A stretch of 64,000 nucleotides of DNA from Microbulbifer hydrolyticus (GCF_009931115.1 NZ_CP047491.1:2803501-2867500); one strand, 5' to 3'; shown: positions 10,124 through 19,644, numbered from the stretch's first letter. Made by a program: numbers and translations. Notes: generated from the letters alone by a model not told the origin.

Positions 10124-11311
10124 GTGGCCAGTCCCGCATTGATGCAAAACTACGGTAACAGAACCCTGACCCTGGTCAGAGGTGAAGGCAACTACCTGTG
10201 GGACGACAGCGACCGACGTTATCTCGACGCCCTCTCCGGTATTGCCGTGTGCGGCCTCGGCCACTGCCACCCGGCAGTCACCCAGGCTATCCAGGAGCAG
10301 GCCAACACCCTGCTGCACGTGTCCAACCTGTACAACATCCCGCCCCAGGAACAACTGGCCGAGAAGCTGGTAACCCTGTCGGGCATGGACAACGTGTTTT
10401 TCTCCAATTCCGGCGCCGAGGCCAATGAGGCGGCGATCAAACTGGCGCGCAAGCTCGGTAACGAGCGCGGCCTCGCCTGCCCGAAAATCATCGTGACCGA
10501 AGGTGCGTTTCACGGTCGCACTCTCGCCACCCTCACCGCCACCGGCAATCCCAAGGTCCAGCAGGGCTTTGCTCCGCTGCCGGAAGGCTTCCTGCGGGTG
10601 CCGTACAACGATGTTGCCGCGATCGAGAAACTGGTCGGCAAACACGATGACATCGTCGCCATACTGGTAGAGCCGGTACAGGGCGAGGGCGGCATCCGCA
10701 TCCCGGACGCGGACTACCTGCCGCGCCTGCGCAGCCTGTGTGACCAACAGGACTGGATGCTGATGCTCGACGAAATCCAGACCGCCAACGGCCGCAGCGG
10801 CAAACTGTTCGCCTACCAGCACCACGATGGCCTGCTGCCGGACGTGGTGACGACCGCCAAGGGACTGGGCAATGGTGTCCCCATCGGCGCCTGCCTGGCG
10901 CGCGGCAAAGCCGCCGAACTGTTTACCGCCGGTGCCCACGGCTCTACCTTTGGCGGCAACCCACTGGCGTGCCGCGCCGCCCTGGCAGTTCTGGAAACCC
11001 TCGAAAACGAGTGGCTGATCGAACGCGCAGAGCGCCTCGGCACCCAGTTGCTGGACCAGCTCAACAGTGAGCTGGCCGGCTGTGCCCACGTAAAAGAGAT
11101 CCGCGGCCTCGGCCTGCTGATCGGCATCGAGCTCGACCGCCCCTGTGGGGAACTGGTGGAGCTGGCCCGCAATCAGGGCCTGCTGATCAACGTGACCGCC
11201 GGCAATGTGGTGCGCCTGTTGCCACCACTGACCCTGACCGACGCCGAAAGCACGCTGATTGCGACCACTGTCGCCACCCTGGTGCGCGACTTCGCCCAAC
11301 AGGCCGCCTGA
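10124..11311 (+). CDS. argD: acetylornithine/succinyldiaminopimelate aminotransferase
   Basis: ArgD is a PLP enzyme that makes N-acetylornithine in arginine synthesis and often also acts in lysine synthesis. The GTG at 10124 (395 residues) is preferred because AGAGGAG precedes it by 6-8 bases; an ATG at 10142 is the alternative. Motifs include the PLP-phosphate segment SNSGAEANEAAIKLAR, LMLDEIQTANGRSGKLF and the Schiff-base lysine in TTAKGLGNGVPIGA. It ends 18 bp before argF, so the two arginine genes are cotranscribed. Confidence 0.95.
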   Translation: MASPALMQNYGNRTLTLVRGEGNYLWDDSDRRYLDALSGIAVCGLGHCHPAVTQAIQEQANTLLHVSNLYNIPPQEQLAEKLVTLSGMDNVFFSNSGAEANEAAIKLARKLGNERGLACPKIIVTEGAFHGRTLATLTATGNPKVQQGFAPLPEGFLRVPYNDVAAIEKLVGKHDDIVAILVEPVQGEGGIRIPDADYLPRLRSLCDQQDWMLMLDEIQTANGRSGKLFAYQHHDGLLPDVVTTAKGLGNGVPIGACLARGKAAELFTAGAHGSTFGGNPLACRAALAVLETLENEWLIERAERLGTQLLDQLNSELAGCAHVKEIRGLGLLIGIELDRPCGELVELARNQGLLINVTAGNVVRLLPPLTLTDAESTLIATTVATLVRDFAQQAA

Positions 11312-11329
11312 TTTACGGAGGATTAACCC

Positions 11330-12244
11330 ATGGCAGTCAGACATTTTCTTACCCTCCTCGACCTGAGCAAAGACGAGCTGCGCGGCATCGTCGAGCGCGC
11401 CATCGAGCTCAAGGCCCTGCGCAACCAGGGGGTGGCCAGCGAGCCCTTCCGCAACAAGGTGCTGGGGATGATCTTCGAGAAGTCCTCGACCCGTACCCGG
11501 GTTTCATTTGAAGCCGGCATGGCGCAGATGGGCGGCAGTGCGCTGTTCCTGTCACCCCGCGACACCCAGCTCGGCCGCGGCGAGCCCATCGAAGACAGTG
11601 CGCGGGTGATCTCGCGCATGGTCGACATGGTGATGATCCGCACCTTCGGCCACAACGTGCTGGAGCGCTTTGCCGAGTACAGCAAGGTACCGGTGATCAA
11701 CGCCCTCTCTGACAGCTACCATCCCTGCCAGCTACTGGCGGACCTGCAGACCTATGTAGAGCACCGCGGCAGCCCGGAAGGTAAAGTGGTGACCTGGGTG
11801 GGTGACGGCAACAACATGTGCCACTCCTACATCAACGCCGCCCGCCTGTATGACTTCGAGCTGCGCATCGCCTGCCCCGAGGGTTATGACCCGGACGAGA
11901 GCATCCTCGCCGCCGCCGGCGATCGCGTCTCCATTTTCCGCAAGCCGGAAGATGCGGTGCGCGGATCCGACTGGGTCGCCACCGACGTGTGGGCCTCCAT
12001 GGGCCAGGAAACCGAACAGCAGATTCGCATCAAGGCCTTTGAAGGCTTCCTGGTAGACCACGAGCTGATGAGTCACGCCAATAGCGACGCCGTGTTCATG
12101 CACTGCCTGCCCGCCCACCGCGGTGAGGAAGTGAGTGGTGAGCTGCTGGAAGACGACAAGATCTCAGTGGTGTGGGACGAAGCGGAAAACCGCCTGCACG
12201 CGCAGAAGGCACTGATGGAGTTCCTGCTGGACAGCAGCAACTGA
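11330..12244 (+). CDS. argF: ornithine carbamoyltransferase
   Basis: ArgF joins carbamoyl phosphate and ornithine to form citrulline in the cytoplasm. The 304-residue product has the carbamoyl-phosphate motif STRTR (53-57), HPCQ (131-134), and the ornithine-binding HCLPAHRG (258-265). A GGAGG ribosome site lies 7 bp before the ATG. It is the second gene of an argD-argF operon closed by a strong terminator. Confidence 0.97.
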   Translation: MAVRHFLTLLDLSKDELRGIVERAIELKALRNQGVASEPFRNKVLGMIFEKSSTRTRVSFEAGMAQMGGSALFLSPRDTQLGRGEPIEDSARVISRMVDMVMIRTFGHNVLERFAEYSKVPVINALSDSYHPCQLLADLQTYVEHRGSPEGKVVTWVGDGNNMCHSYINAARLYDFELRIACPEGYDPDESILAAAGDRVSIFRKPEDAVRGSDWVATDVWASMGQETEQQIRIKAFEGFLVDHELMSHANSDAVFMHCLPAHRGEEVSGELLEDDKISVVWDEAENRLHAQKALMEFLLDSSN

Positions 12245-12300
12245 CCGTGTCGCGCGGGAGTAATCCACACCCGCACGGCAACTGCGACATCCGACATCAA

Positions 12301-12335
12301 AGAGGGCGCCGAATACCTGTTCGGCGCCCTTTTTG
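12301..12335 (+). terminator. rho-independent terminator of argDF
   Basis: AGGGCGCCGAA and TTCGGCGCCCT form a perfect 11-bp stem with a 6-base loop followed by TTTTTG. Confidence 0.92.
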
Positions 12336-12351
12336 TTGCAAACCGGCAAAG

Positions 12352-12360
12352 TTGTCCACA
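12352..12360 (+). promoter_or_regulatory. DnaA-box-like site
   Basis: TTGTCCACA differs by one base from the DnaA consensus TTATCCACA. Confidence 0.4.
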
Positions 12361-12622
12361 ACTGAGGCTGGATAAATTTCAACCGCGGGGGCAGCGGATT
12401 CCACCACTTTCTGGCGCCAAAATTGACCTTTCGGTGCCGGTTTGATCAGGGAATAAGCAAGTGCTTTTTATTATTGCCCTGCTTAATTTGAGACCCCGTT
12501 ACTATTAAAAAATATTCTTAAAAACCACCGGCCCGGAAAGTACCTGGTTACTTTTTATCCCCACCTAGTAGTTACGGGCGCTGGCGGGAGGAAAAATCCA
12601 CGTCGCAGCGACTACCCACAAA

Positions 12623-12631
12623 TTATCCACA
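12623..12631 (+). promoter_or_regulatory. DnaA box, perfect consensus
   Basis: TTATCCACA matches the DnaA box exactly, upstream of nrdA. A second related 9-mer starting TTATCCGCC follows about 20 bp later. Confidence 0.55.
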
Positions 12632-12702
12632 AGTAACCCCGAAGTTATCCGCCTTGAATTACCCCCTCAATCGCATTATCTTGTTGCTCATACGAGGTCG
12701 AA

Positions 12703-12718
12703 CCCCAACATATAGGGT
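12703..12718 (+). promoter_or_regulatory. candidate NrdR box 1
   Basis: CCCCAACATATAGGGT matches the dyad pattern of the NrdR consensus (acaCwAtATaTwGtgt) at the central positions. Centre-to-centre distance to box 2 is 88 bp, longer than the usual ~31 bp, so the pairing is uncertain. Confidence 0.5.
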
Positions 12719-12790
12719 TTGGATGGCCCGAAAGGGCTACCCGGGACGCTGACAAGTCCGGGGAAAACGGCGCAGAGCGCTCATTCCAGA

Positions 12791-12806
12791 CCACAACATA
12801 TTGTGT
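12791..12806 (+). promoter_or_regulatory. candidate NrdR box 2
   Basis: CCACAACATATTGTGT agrees with the NrdR consensus at about 14 of 16 positions and lies 366 bp before the nrdA start. Confidence 0.6.
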
Positions 12807-12860
12807 TTGGCCGCAACCGTACCAACTAGCCGCAACCTGCTTATAAACAGGCACCGGGCC

Positions 12861-12869
12861 AGTGGATAA
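12861..12869 (-). promoter_or_regulatory. DnaA-box-like site, reverse orientation
   Basis: The minus strand reads TTATCCACT, one base away from the DnaA consensus. Confidence 0.4.
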
Positions 12870-13171
12870 GTAAGCGCACATGCAATCGCCGGCGCAAGTA
12901 TCCACCGCACGCGCTCCATGGAGACGCAACCCGGCCGCAGGGCGGCACCTACGTTCAAGCGCAGTATCAAGCAGTACCCCACAAGAGTTAACCGAGCGGA
13001 GCCCAGGCTTCGCCGCTAGTGCTTGTGCCTACTGAACTGCAACGCAGGTAAACCGTACGGAAAACAGGATTTTCGGCCACAAGCCGATTTATTCGCTATT
13101 TAACGCAAAAAACCAAAGCAAAAACCAAAGCAAGTCGACCAGACACGCGCGCAAACTTTACGGAGAAATTC

Positions 13172-16105
13172 ATGCACACAGAGACAGGGCGCTCCCAGTC
13201 TGTGCCAAACGGCACCACCAAGGATTCGGTAGCAGACCAGGCCAGCAGCAATACCTCACTCGCTGCCACTGCCCCCGGTCAGATCCGCGTCATCAAGCGC
13301 AACGGCACCGTTGTGCCCTACGCTGACAGCAAAATCTCCGTGGCAGTCACCAAGGCGTTCCTCGCTGTAGAAGGCGGCACCGCTGCCGCCTCCAGCCGCA
13401 TCCACGAGCGCGTATCCGATCTGGTCGGCCACATCAGCGCCACCTTCAAGCGTCGCATGCCTTCCGGCGGCACCATTCATATCGAAGAAATCCAGGACCA
13501 GGTTGAACTGGAACTGATGCGCGCCGGTGAGCACAAAATCGCTCGCGACTACGTCCTCTACCGCGAAGAGCACGCCCGTCTGCGCGCCGAGAAAGACAAG
13601 CAGAAGCCGGTTGCTGAAGAAGCGGCCGACACCCACCCGAGCATCCGCGTAAAAATGGAAGACGGCTCGCTGGTGGCACTGGATATGGAGCGCCTGCGCA
13701 CCATCGTGCGCGAAGCCTGTGAAGGCCTCACCGATGTGGACGCATCCCTGATCCTGAACGAAGCACTGCGCAACCTGTACGACGGCGTTTCTGAAACCGA
13801 CATCAATACCGCGCTGGTGATCACCGCGCGTACCCTGGTGGAACAGGAACCCAACTACACCTACGCAACCGCTTTCCTGCTGCTGGACAAGCTGCGCGCC
13901 GAAGCCCTGCGCTTCCTCGGCGTTGCCGAGTCCGCTACCCAGAAAGAAATGGAAACCTTCTACAAGCCGGCACTGGCCGCCTACGTAGAAAAGGGTATCG
14001 AGCTGGAACTGCTCGATCCGGCACTGGCCAGCTTCGACCTGGAGCGCCTGGGCGACGCGATCAAGCCCGAGTGCGATCACCAGTTCACCTACCTCGGCCT
14101 GCAGACCCTGTACGACCGCTACTTCCTGCACTCCGATGAAGTCCGTTTCGAACTGCCGCAGATTTTCTTCATGCGTGTGGCCATGGGCCTCGCCATTAAT
14201 GAAGAAGACCCGAACGCCCGCGCGATCGAGTTCTACAACCTGCTGAGCTCCTTCGACTACATGAGCTCCACCCCGACCCTGTTCAATGCCGGCACCCTGC
14301 GCCCGCAGCTGTCCTCCTGCTACCTGACCACCGTGCCGGACGACCTGCACGGCATCTACGGTGCCATCCAGGACAACGCCATGCTGTCCAAGTGGGCCGG
14401 TGGCCTGGGTAACGACTGGACCCCGGTGCGCTCGCTCGGTTCCTACATCAAAGGCACCAACGGCAAATCCCAGGGTGTTGTGCCCTTCCTGAAAGTGGCC
14501 AACGACACTGCGGTAGCAGTGAACCAGGGCGGCAAGCGCAAAGGCGCCGTGTGTGCCTACCTGGAAACCTGGCACCTGGACATCGAGGAATTCCTCGAGC
14601 TGCGCAAGAACACCGGTGACGACCGTCGCCGCACCCACGACATGAACACCGCCAACTGGGTGCCGGACCTGTTCATGAAGCGTGTGTTCGAAGACAAGGA
14701 GTGGACCCTCTTCTCCCCGGCAGACTGCCCGGACCTGCACGACCTGTTCGGCGATGCGTTTGAAGAGCGTTTCACCCACTACGAAAAACTGGCGGCCGAA
14801 GGCAAGCTGAAGCTGCACAAAAAAGTGCGCGCGCTCGACCTGTGGCGCAAGATGCTGGGCATGCTGTTTGAAACCGGCCACCCCTGGATCACCTTCAAGG
14901 ACGCCTGTAACCTGCGCAGCCCCCAGCAGCACGCCGGTGTGGTACACAGCTCCAACCTGTGCACCGAGATCACCCTGAACACCAAGGCGAACGACGAGAT
15001 CGCGGTCTGTAACCTGGGCTCGGTAAACCTGTCCCAGCACATCGGCGAAGACGGCAAGCTCGACACCGTCAAGCTGGAAAGCACCGTGAAAACCGCCGTG
15101 CGCATGCTCGATAACGTCATCGACATCAACTACTACTCCGTGGAAACCGCGCGCCAGTCCAACATGCGTCACCGCCCGGTGGGCCTGGGCCTGATGGGCT
15201 TCCAGGACGCGCTGTACAAGGCCGGTATCTCCTACTCCAGCGATGAAGCCGTACAGTTCGCCGACACCACCATGGAAGCGATCAGCTACTACGCCATCTC
15301 CACCTCCAGTGATCTGGCGGCAGAGCGCGGCTCTTACGGCAGCTACGAGGGTTCCCTGTGGAGCCAGGGCATACTGCCGATCGACTCCATCGAGATTCTG
15401 GCCAAGAACCGCGGCGACAAGTTTATCGACCAGGACACCAGCAGCACACTGGACTGGGATGTGGTCCGCAAGAAGGTCTCCAGCCAGGGCATGCGTAACT
15501 CCAACGTCATGGCCATCGCCCCGACCGCGACCATTGCCAACATTACCGGCGTATCCCAGTCCATCGAGCCGACGTACCAGAACCTGTACGTGAAATCGAA
15601 CCTGTCTGGCGAATTCACCGTAGTGAACCCCTACCTGGTACACGACCTGAAAGCGCGCGGCCTGTGGGACAAGGTGATGGTCAACGACCTCAAGTACTAC
15701 GAGGGCTCGGTACAGAAGATCGACCGTGTACCGGCCGACCTCAAAGCCAAGTACGCCACCGCGTTTGAAGTGGAGCCGCGCTGGATCGTGGACGCCGCCA
15801 GCCGTCGCCAGAAATGGATCGACCAGGCCCAGTCCCTGAACCTGTACATCGCCGGCGCCAACGGCAAGAAGCTGGACCTGACCTACCGCATGGCGTGGTA
15901 CCGCGGTCTCAAGACCACCTACTACCTGCGCGCACTGGCCGCCACCAGCACGGAAAAATCCACCGTGAACGGCGGCACCCTGAACGCAGTAAGCTCCGGC
16001 AGCAGCGCCCCGGCAGCCAGCGCGGCACCGGCCGCAGAGCCAGCCCCGGCCGCAGTGCCGCAGGCCTGCTCCCTGGACGATCCAGACTGCGAAGCCTGCC
16101 AGTAA
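13172..16105 (+). CDS. nrdA: ribonucleoside-diphosphate reductase, alpha subunit (class Ia)
   Basis: NrdA reduces ribonucleotides to deoxyribonucleotides with NrdB. The 977-residue protein has a ~35-residue polar N-terminal extension, an ATP-cone at about 37-132, a second ATP-cone-like domain at about 158-240, and then the 10-stranded barrel. Visible catalytic residues are Cys383 (SSCYLTT), the NLCTE motif with Asn595, Cys597 and Glu599, and Cys613 (AVCNLGS). An Ala/Pro-rich linker leads to the C-terminal redox pair Cys973/Cys976 in DCEACQ, which passes electrons from thioredoxin. Two cones also occur in Pseudomonas aeruginosa NrdA, where the N-terminal one controls activity. The ribosome site is GGAG. 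nrdB follows after 207 bp. Confidence 0.97.
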   Translation: MHTETGRSQSVPNGTTKDSVADQASSNTSLAATAPGQIRVIKRNGTVVPYADSKISVAVTKAFLAVEGGTAAASSRIHERVSDLVGHISATFKRRMPSGGTIHIEEIQDQVELELMRAGEHKIARDYVLYREEHARLRAEKDKQKPVAEEAADTHPSIRVKMEDGSLVALDMERLRTIVREACEGLTDVDASLILNEALRNLYDGVSETDINTALVITARTLVEQEPNYTYATAFLLLDKLRAEALRFLGVAESATQKEMETFYKPALAAYVEKGIELELLDPALASFDLERLGDAIKPECDHQFTYLGLQTLYDRYFLHSDEVRFELPQIFFMRVAMGLAINEEDPNARAIEFYNLLSSFDYMSSTPTLFNAGTLRPQLSSCYLTTVPDDLHGIYGAIQDNAMLSKWAGGLGNDWTPVRSLGSYIKGTNGKSQGVVPFLKVANDTAVAVNQGGKRKGAVCAYLETWHLDIEEFLELRKNTGDDRRRTHDMNTANWVPDLFMKRVFEDKEWTLFSPADCPDLHDLFGDAFEERFTHYEKLAAEGKLKLHKKVRALDLWRKMLGMLFETGHPWITFKDACNLRSPQQHAGVVHSSNLCTEITLNTKANDEIAVCNLGSVNLSQHIGEDGKLDTVKLESTVKTAVRMLDNVIDINYYSVETARQSNMRHRPVGLGLMGFQDALYKAGISYSSDEAVQFADTTMEAISYYAISTSSDLAAERGSYGSYEGSLWSQGILPIDSIEILAKNRGDKFIDQDTSSTLDWDVVRKKVSSQGMRNSNVMAIAPTATIANITGVSQSIEPTYQNLYVKSNLSGEFTVVNPYLVHDLKARGLWDKVMVNDLKYYEGSVQKIDRVPADLKAKYATAFEVEPRWIVDAASRRQKWIDQAQSLNLYIAGANGKKLDLTYRMAWYRGLKTTYYLRALAATSTEKSTVNGGTLNAVSSGSSAPAASAAPAAEPAPAAVPQACSLDDPDCEACQ

Positions 16106-16312
16106 GCGCAGGTTAAAAGTCTCTCGGGGGAGAGCCATCGCGCAGAACCGCAAACCATCGCGGGACTGCGCAACCAAGACCATGAGCGCCGCCCCGGTAC
16201 CAGACACAATAAGTCCGGGCCGGGTGCAGGCTGCACACCACACACTTTCGACCACCTGTGCCCGCACACCAATGCCCGCACAAGGGTCACACGGAAAATA
16301 AAAGGGGAAGTC
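16106..16312 (+). other. nrdA-nrdB intergenic spacer
   Basis: The 207-base gap has no clear terminator and ends with a GGGGAAG ribosome site for nrdB. Cotranscription is likely but an internal promoter cannot be excluded. Confidence 0.4.
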
Positions 16313-17578
16313 ATGCTGAGCTGGGACGATATCGATACCAAGCCCGAACCCAAAAAAGCCGAACCGCAACCGATGCCGGGTGCGCTGCAATCCGAGCAGC
16401 AGGCAGTCACCGAACCCAGCGCTAGCTACCAGGCAGATAGCGCGAGCAGTGCCCCGGCATCGACCGCGGCCCAGGGCAGCGCCTCCTCCGCTGTGGAAGC
16501 CGCACGCGCCGCCGTCAGCGAACTGGACCCGGCCCCGGGCCTCGAAGAACTGGAAATGGGCGCTGCCCGTATCCAGGTGGACGAAAAGCGCATCATCAAC
16601 TGCCGCGCCGACCTCAACCAGCTGGTACCGTTCAAGTACGACTGGGCCTGGCAGAAATACCTCGACGGCTGTGCCAACCACTGGATGCCGCAGGAAGTAA
16701 ACATGAACAAAGACGTGTCCATGTGGAAAGACCCCAACGGTCTGACCGAGGACGAGCGTCGCATCGTGGAATACTCTCTGGGTTACTTCTCCACCGCCGA
16801 CTCCCTGGTAGCCAACAACCTGGTGCTGGCCATCTACCGCCACATCACCAACCCGGAATGCCGCCAGTACATCCTGCGCCAGTCGTTTGAAGAAGCCATC
16901 CACACCCATGCCTACCAGTACTGTGTAGAGTCCCTGGGCATGGACGAAGGTGAAGTCTTCAACATGTACCGCGAAGTACCGAGCGTCGCCAAGAAAGCCG
17001 CCTGGAGCCTCGCGCACACCGGCTCCATCAGCGACCCCAACTTCAAGACCGGCACCGTGGAAACCGACCAGGAACTGCTGCGCAACCTGATCGCGTTCTA
17101 CGCGGTGACCGAAGGCATCTTCTTCTACTGCGGCTTCACCCAGATCCTGTCCATGGGCCGCCGCAACAAGATGACCGGCGTTGCCGAGCAGTTCCAGTAC
17201 ATCCTGCGCGACGAGTCCATGCACCTGAACTTCGGTATCGACGTCATCAACCAGATCAAACTGGAAAACCCGCACCTGTGGACCGAAGAGTTCAAGCAAG
17301 AAGTGACCCAGATGATCCTGGAAGGCATGGAACTGGAAGTGGCCTACGCCCGCGACACCATGCCCCGCGGCGTACTCGGCATGAACGCGGCGATGATGGA
17401 AGAATACCTCCACTTCATCGCCAACCGCCGCCTGAGCCAGCTGGGCCTGAAAGAACAGTTCCCGGGCGCCCAGAACCCCTTCCCGTGGATGTCCGAGATC
17501 ATGGACCTGCGCAAGGAGAAGAACTTCTTCGAAACGCGGGTTATCGAATACCAGACTGGCGGTGCACTGCAGTGGTAA
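16313..17578 (+). CDS. nrdB: ribonucleoside-diphosphate reductase, beta subunit (class Ia)
   Basis: NrdB carries the diiron centre and tyrosyl radical. The 421-residue protein has a long Ala/Ser/Gln-rich N-terminal extension (about residues 10-80) of low complexity before the conserved fold. In EAIHTHAY the iron ligands are Glu194 and His197 and the radical residue is Tyr201; further ligands are Glu267 (TEG) and Glu301/His304 (RDESMH). The C-terminus is Gln/Trp-ending (GGALQW), unlike the acidic tail of Escherichia coli R2. It is followed by a terminator. Confidence 0.96.
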   Translation: MLSWDDIDTKPEPKKAEPQPMPGALQSEQQAVTEPSASYQADSASSAPASTAAQGSASSAVEAARAAVSELDPAPGLEELEMGAARIQVDEKRIINCRADLNQLVPFKYDWAWQKYLDGCANHWMPQEVNMNKDVSMWKDPNGLTEDERRIVEYSLGYFSTADSLVANNLVLAIYRHITNPECRQYILRQSFEEAIHTHAYQYCVESLGMDEGEVFNMYREVPSVAKKAAWSLAHTGSISDPNFKTGTVETDQELLRNLIAFYAVTEGIFFYCGFTQILSMGRRNKMTGVAEQFQYILRDESMHLNFGIDVINQIKLENPHLWTEEFKQEVTQMILEGMELEVAYARDTMPRGVLGMNAAMMEEYLHFIANRRLSQLGLKEQFPGAQNPFPWMSEIMDLRKEKNFFETRVIEYQTGGALQW

Positions 17579-17649
17579 GCCACTGAATACACATCGACTG
17601 TAGATAAGGAATACCTACAAGAAAGAGTCGCTCACAGGATGAGAGTTAT

Positions 17650-17678
17650 TGAAGCGGGCGTAATGCCCGCTTTTTTTA
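17650..17678 (+). terminator. rho-independent terminator of nrdAB
   Basis: AGCGGGC and GCCCGCT form a 7-bp stem with loop GTAAT, followed by seven T residues. Confidence 0.92.
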
Positions 17679-17720
17679 TGCTTGCCAGATTTGCAAGCCG
17701 TTGAGGGGAACGCAGATGTG

Positions 17721-17787
17721 CACATATAGACACACGTGTGTATATTTAGACACCATTGCATATACCCAAGTGTCTACATCTAGACAC
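17721..17787. repeat. TAGACAC inverted-repeat block before the cassette array
   Basis: Five copies of a TAGACAC-like heptamer occur in 67 bases. Two form a near-perfect palindrome, TATAGACACACGTGTGTATA (17725-17744), one is a direct copy (TTTAGACAC, 17745-17753), and two form a dyad, GTGTCTA (17770-17776) and TAGACAC (17781-17787) around CATC. The block lies between the nrdB terminator and the first cassette boundary. It could be an operator array or an integrase-binding or attI relic. Confidence 0.6.
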
Positions 17788-17822
17788 GCTTCTGAATAAC
17801 ACTGTTAGGGTTCCGGGTAGAA

Positions 17823-18239
17823 ATGAGAATATTCATTAATTTTCTTATGCTGCTTTTCACTCTCAATGCGTACGGATGGGAGTGTCCAGAAAATTATTTA
17901 GATATAGATAAGAATTGGAGTGATCGCAAAAACGTGTTTGTTGCACGCGTTATGAAGGGGGAGTACTCTCCGAGAAATTCTTATGCTCAAAGATTTAGCT
18001 ACGAGTTGAGTATTACTGCAAAGCTTAAGGGTGAAATAGATGATCGTCTTATCATTAGTGGCGATTCAAACTCGCTTCCCCTTGAGTTATCTGGAGAGTA
18101 CATATTCTTTCTAGACGACAGCAAGCTGGATCTATGTACGCTGGTGTTGCCTTTCAGTTTCGCGTGGTCTGAGCGAACGGATATACGAGAGGCGGATTAC
18201 GTTAGAAAAATTATCGAGCTTAGCGGGTATGAACCCTAA
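17823..18239 (+). CDS. cassette 1: secreted small protein, unknown
   Basis: The 138-residue product has a signal peptide (residues 1-18, hydrophobic core FINFLMLLFTLNAYG). The mature part has only two cysteines, Cys21 and Cys105, which could form a disulfide. The pattern VFVARV...LSITAKLKG...LIISG...GEYIFFL resembles the beta-strand order of TIMP/NTR-like OB folds, but this is weak. The stop codon overlaps the R'' core of the following attC, as is usual for cassettes. No function is assigned. Confidence 0.75.
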   Translation: MRIFINFLMLLFTLNAYGWECPENYLDIDKNWSDRKNVFVARVMKGEYSPRNSYAQRFSYELSITAKLKGEIDDRLIISGDSNSLPLELSGEYIFFLDDSKLDLCTLVLPFSFAWSERTDIREADYVRKIIELSGYEP

Positions 18240-18377
18240 CAAACGCAAGCAGAATACTCCGGCCCTTCGGGCCTCCGCGGGACGCCCAACGCTGTGCACG
18301 TATTGTGCGGGTCGCTGCGCTCCCAGTTTCGCACAAAACGTGTACAGCATTGGTCGCCCCTGTTGCGGGCGTTAGGT
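18234..18377 (+). repeat. attC site 1 (144 bp)
   Basis: R'' CCCTAAC at 18234-18240 and R' GTTAGGT at 18371-18377 bracket a long imperfect palindrome whose inner part is GCTGTGCACG.../...CGTGTACAGC. It is almost identical to attC 2. Confidence 0.92.
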
Positions 18378-18390
18378 TTCAATCAGTCAT

Positions 18391-18767
18391 ATGAAAAAAT
18401 ATATTCTGTCTATTTTTGTTCTGGTTACTTCATCTTTAGCAAATGCTTCCCTCCCGCCACCTTGCGGGTGGGAAATTATGAATATTCATGAAAAAATCCT
18501 GGGTTGGAAGGGTTCGCAATTCAGCGATACCCAGATTGGGATAAGGATGAAAAAATTTATAAGGGTGGTCACCCTTATATTGTCTTCTTCAAGTTTAAGA
18601 ACGGTATGGATCACATCGTTTTTTATTCTGCCTCCGGCCAAGTAATGGGCGGTGAGTGGGAAAAACTACCTGATAGCCATTGGAAAAAATATAAATTACG
18701 GAATGTTTCTGATCTTTATCATGAGTGCCGAGGACATCATTCATTGGGCGCGGCGCGTAAAACCTAA
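18391..18767 (+). pseudogene. cassette 2: secreted protein, frameshifted
   Basis: The first frame encodes a signal peptide (MKKYILSIFVLVTSSLANA) and about 20 more residues; the second frame, from 18504 on, continues with FAIQRYPDWDKDEKIYKGG and ends beside attC 2. Adding one A in the A-tract at about 18490-18496 joins them into one ~125-residue secreted protein rich in Lys, Trp and Tyr. It is either a real frameshift or a homopolymer sequencing error. The family was not recognised. Confidence 0.7.
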
Positions 18768-18905
18768 CAAGCGCAAGCAGTATGCTACGGCCCTTCGGGC
18801 CTCCGCAGGACGCCCAACGCCATGCACATTTTGTGCAGGTCGCTGCGCTCCCAGTTTCGCACAAAATGTGCATAGCATTGGTCGCCCCTGTTGCGGGCGT
18901 TAGCA
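18762..18905 (+). repeat. attC site 2 (144 bp)
   Basis: R'' ACCTAAC at 18762-18768 and R' GTTAGCA at 18899-18905 enclose a palindrome nearly identical to attC 1. Confidence 0.92.
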
Positions 18906-18922
18906 ATCTTTAGAGAGCAAGG

Positions 18923-19132
18923 ATGTTCAAATTATTTAAAATCACTACGCTAACTATATTTTGCCTTGCCGGGATCTATATCTTGGGCTTTGAGTTGGGC
19001 AGGGGGCTTGGGAATCCCCAAGTGTTCGAGGAAAACTACCTACTTTTATTGGGTATTTTGTGTAGCGTAATCTTCGCGGTTTCTTTGCTTGTATCAGAGG
19101 TCCGTCGGGGCTCTAAAGCAGCTGAAATGTAA
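18923..19132 (+). CDS. cassette 3: small two-helix membrane protein
   Basis: The 69-residue product has two predicted membrane segments (about 8-24 and 40-58) with a short acidic loop between them and a basic RRGSKAAEM tail, so both ends may face the cytoplasm. GAGAGCAAGG before the ATG gives a modest ribosome site. It has no recognisable family. Confidence 0.7.
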   Translation: MFKLFKITTLTIFCLAGIYILGFELGRGLGNPQVFEENYLLLLGILCSVIFAVSLLVSEVRRGSKAAEM

Positions 19133-19159
19133 GCGCCAGCCTATGTACAGATATCCAAT

Positions 19160-19303
19160 TGCTAACAAGGCCAGGCAGGATGCTCCGGGCCTTCGGCCCT
19201 CCGCGGGACAGCTTACCTTGTGCACGTTTTGCGCGGGTCGCTACGCTCCCATTTTTGCGCAAAAAGCGCACAAGGTAAGCTGCCCCTGCTGGCGGCGTTA
19301 ACT
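19160..19303 (+). repeat. attC site 3 (144 bp)
   Basis: R''-like TGCTAAC at 19160-19166 and R' GTTAACT at 19297-19303. The inner palindrome CAGCTTACCTTGTGC / GCACAAGGTAAGCTG defines a second attC subtype shared with sites 4 and 7. Confidence 0.9.
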
Positions 19304-19317
19304 GTAAAGTAGCCAGA

Positions 19318-19644
19318 ATGAACAAATATATAATTGCTCTTTTAATGATGCTGTTTTTCGCTAATGTCAATGCCGCAATTCCCAGGGAAAAAGAGGTTCC
19401 AGGGGTAAAGGAAAATCTCTCTATCCCGGTTCCGGATGGTGAAAGTTTTTCAAATGTGAGGGCGCTTTGGCTTCAGCGAGTACAAGAAAAATGTAACTTT
19501 AAAGAATTTAAGATTATTCGCTATGCGGAGCGGCATGAGATGTATGGAGATGCGCTTTCACTGAATCCAGCAACCGGGAAGTATGAGGCCCCAAAATTCC
19601 CAGCGTCAGTTTCAGGTGTGTACCAGTGCCTCGAAAACAGTTAA
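19318..19644 (+). CDS. cassette 4: secreted small protein, unknown
   Basis: The 108-residue product has a clear signal peptide with predicted cleavage after NVNA (residue ~19). The mature protein is about 90 residues, mixed charge, with Cys59 and a Cys near the end (YQCLENS) that may pair. The stop codon lies inside R'' of attC 4. No family was recognised. Confidence 0.75.
   Translation: MNKYIIALLMMLFFANVNAAIPREKEVPGVKENLSIPVPDGESFSNVRALWLQRVQEKCNFKEFKIIRYAERHEMYGDALSLNPATGKYEAPKFPASVSGVYQCLENS

Larger units (their letters stand above)
12336..13171 (+). promoter_or_regulatory. nrdAB regulatory region
   Basis: This 836-base non-coding stretch precedes nrdA. It holds two candidate NrdR boxes and three DnaA-box-like sequences (listed separately). 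Short open frames on the minus strand have no convincing start. A long leader with both types of site fits cell-cycle and dNTP-dependent control of class Ia ribonucleotide reductase, as described for Escherichia coli nrdAB. Confidence 0.6.

Noticed and set aside
10085..11344. Minus-strand open frame antisense to argD
   Set aside because: argD is complete with ribosome site and PLP motifs; the antisense frame is a composition artefact.
13256..17413. Minus-strand open frame of 1385 codons antisense to nrdA and nrdB
   Set aside because: It is a shadow caused by high-GC codon use of nrdAB; it runs through the intergenic gap, has low-complexity composition and no domain.
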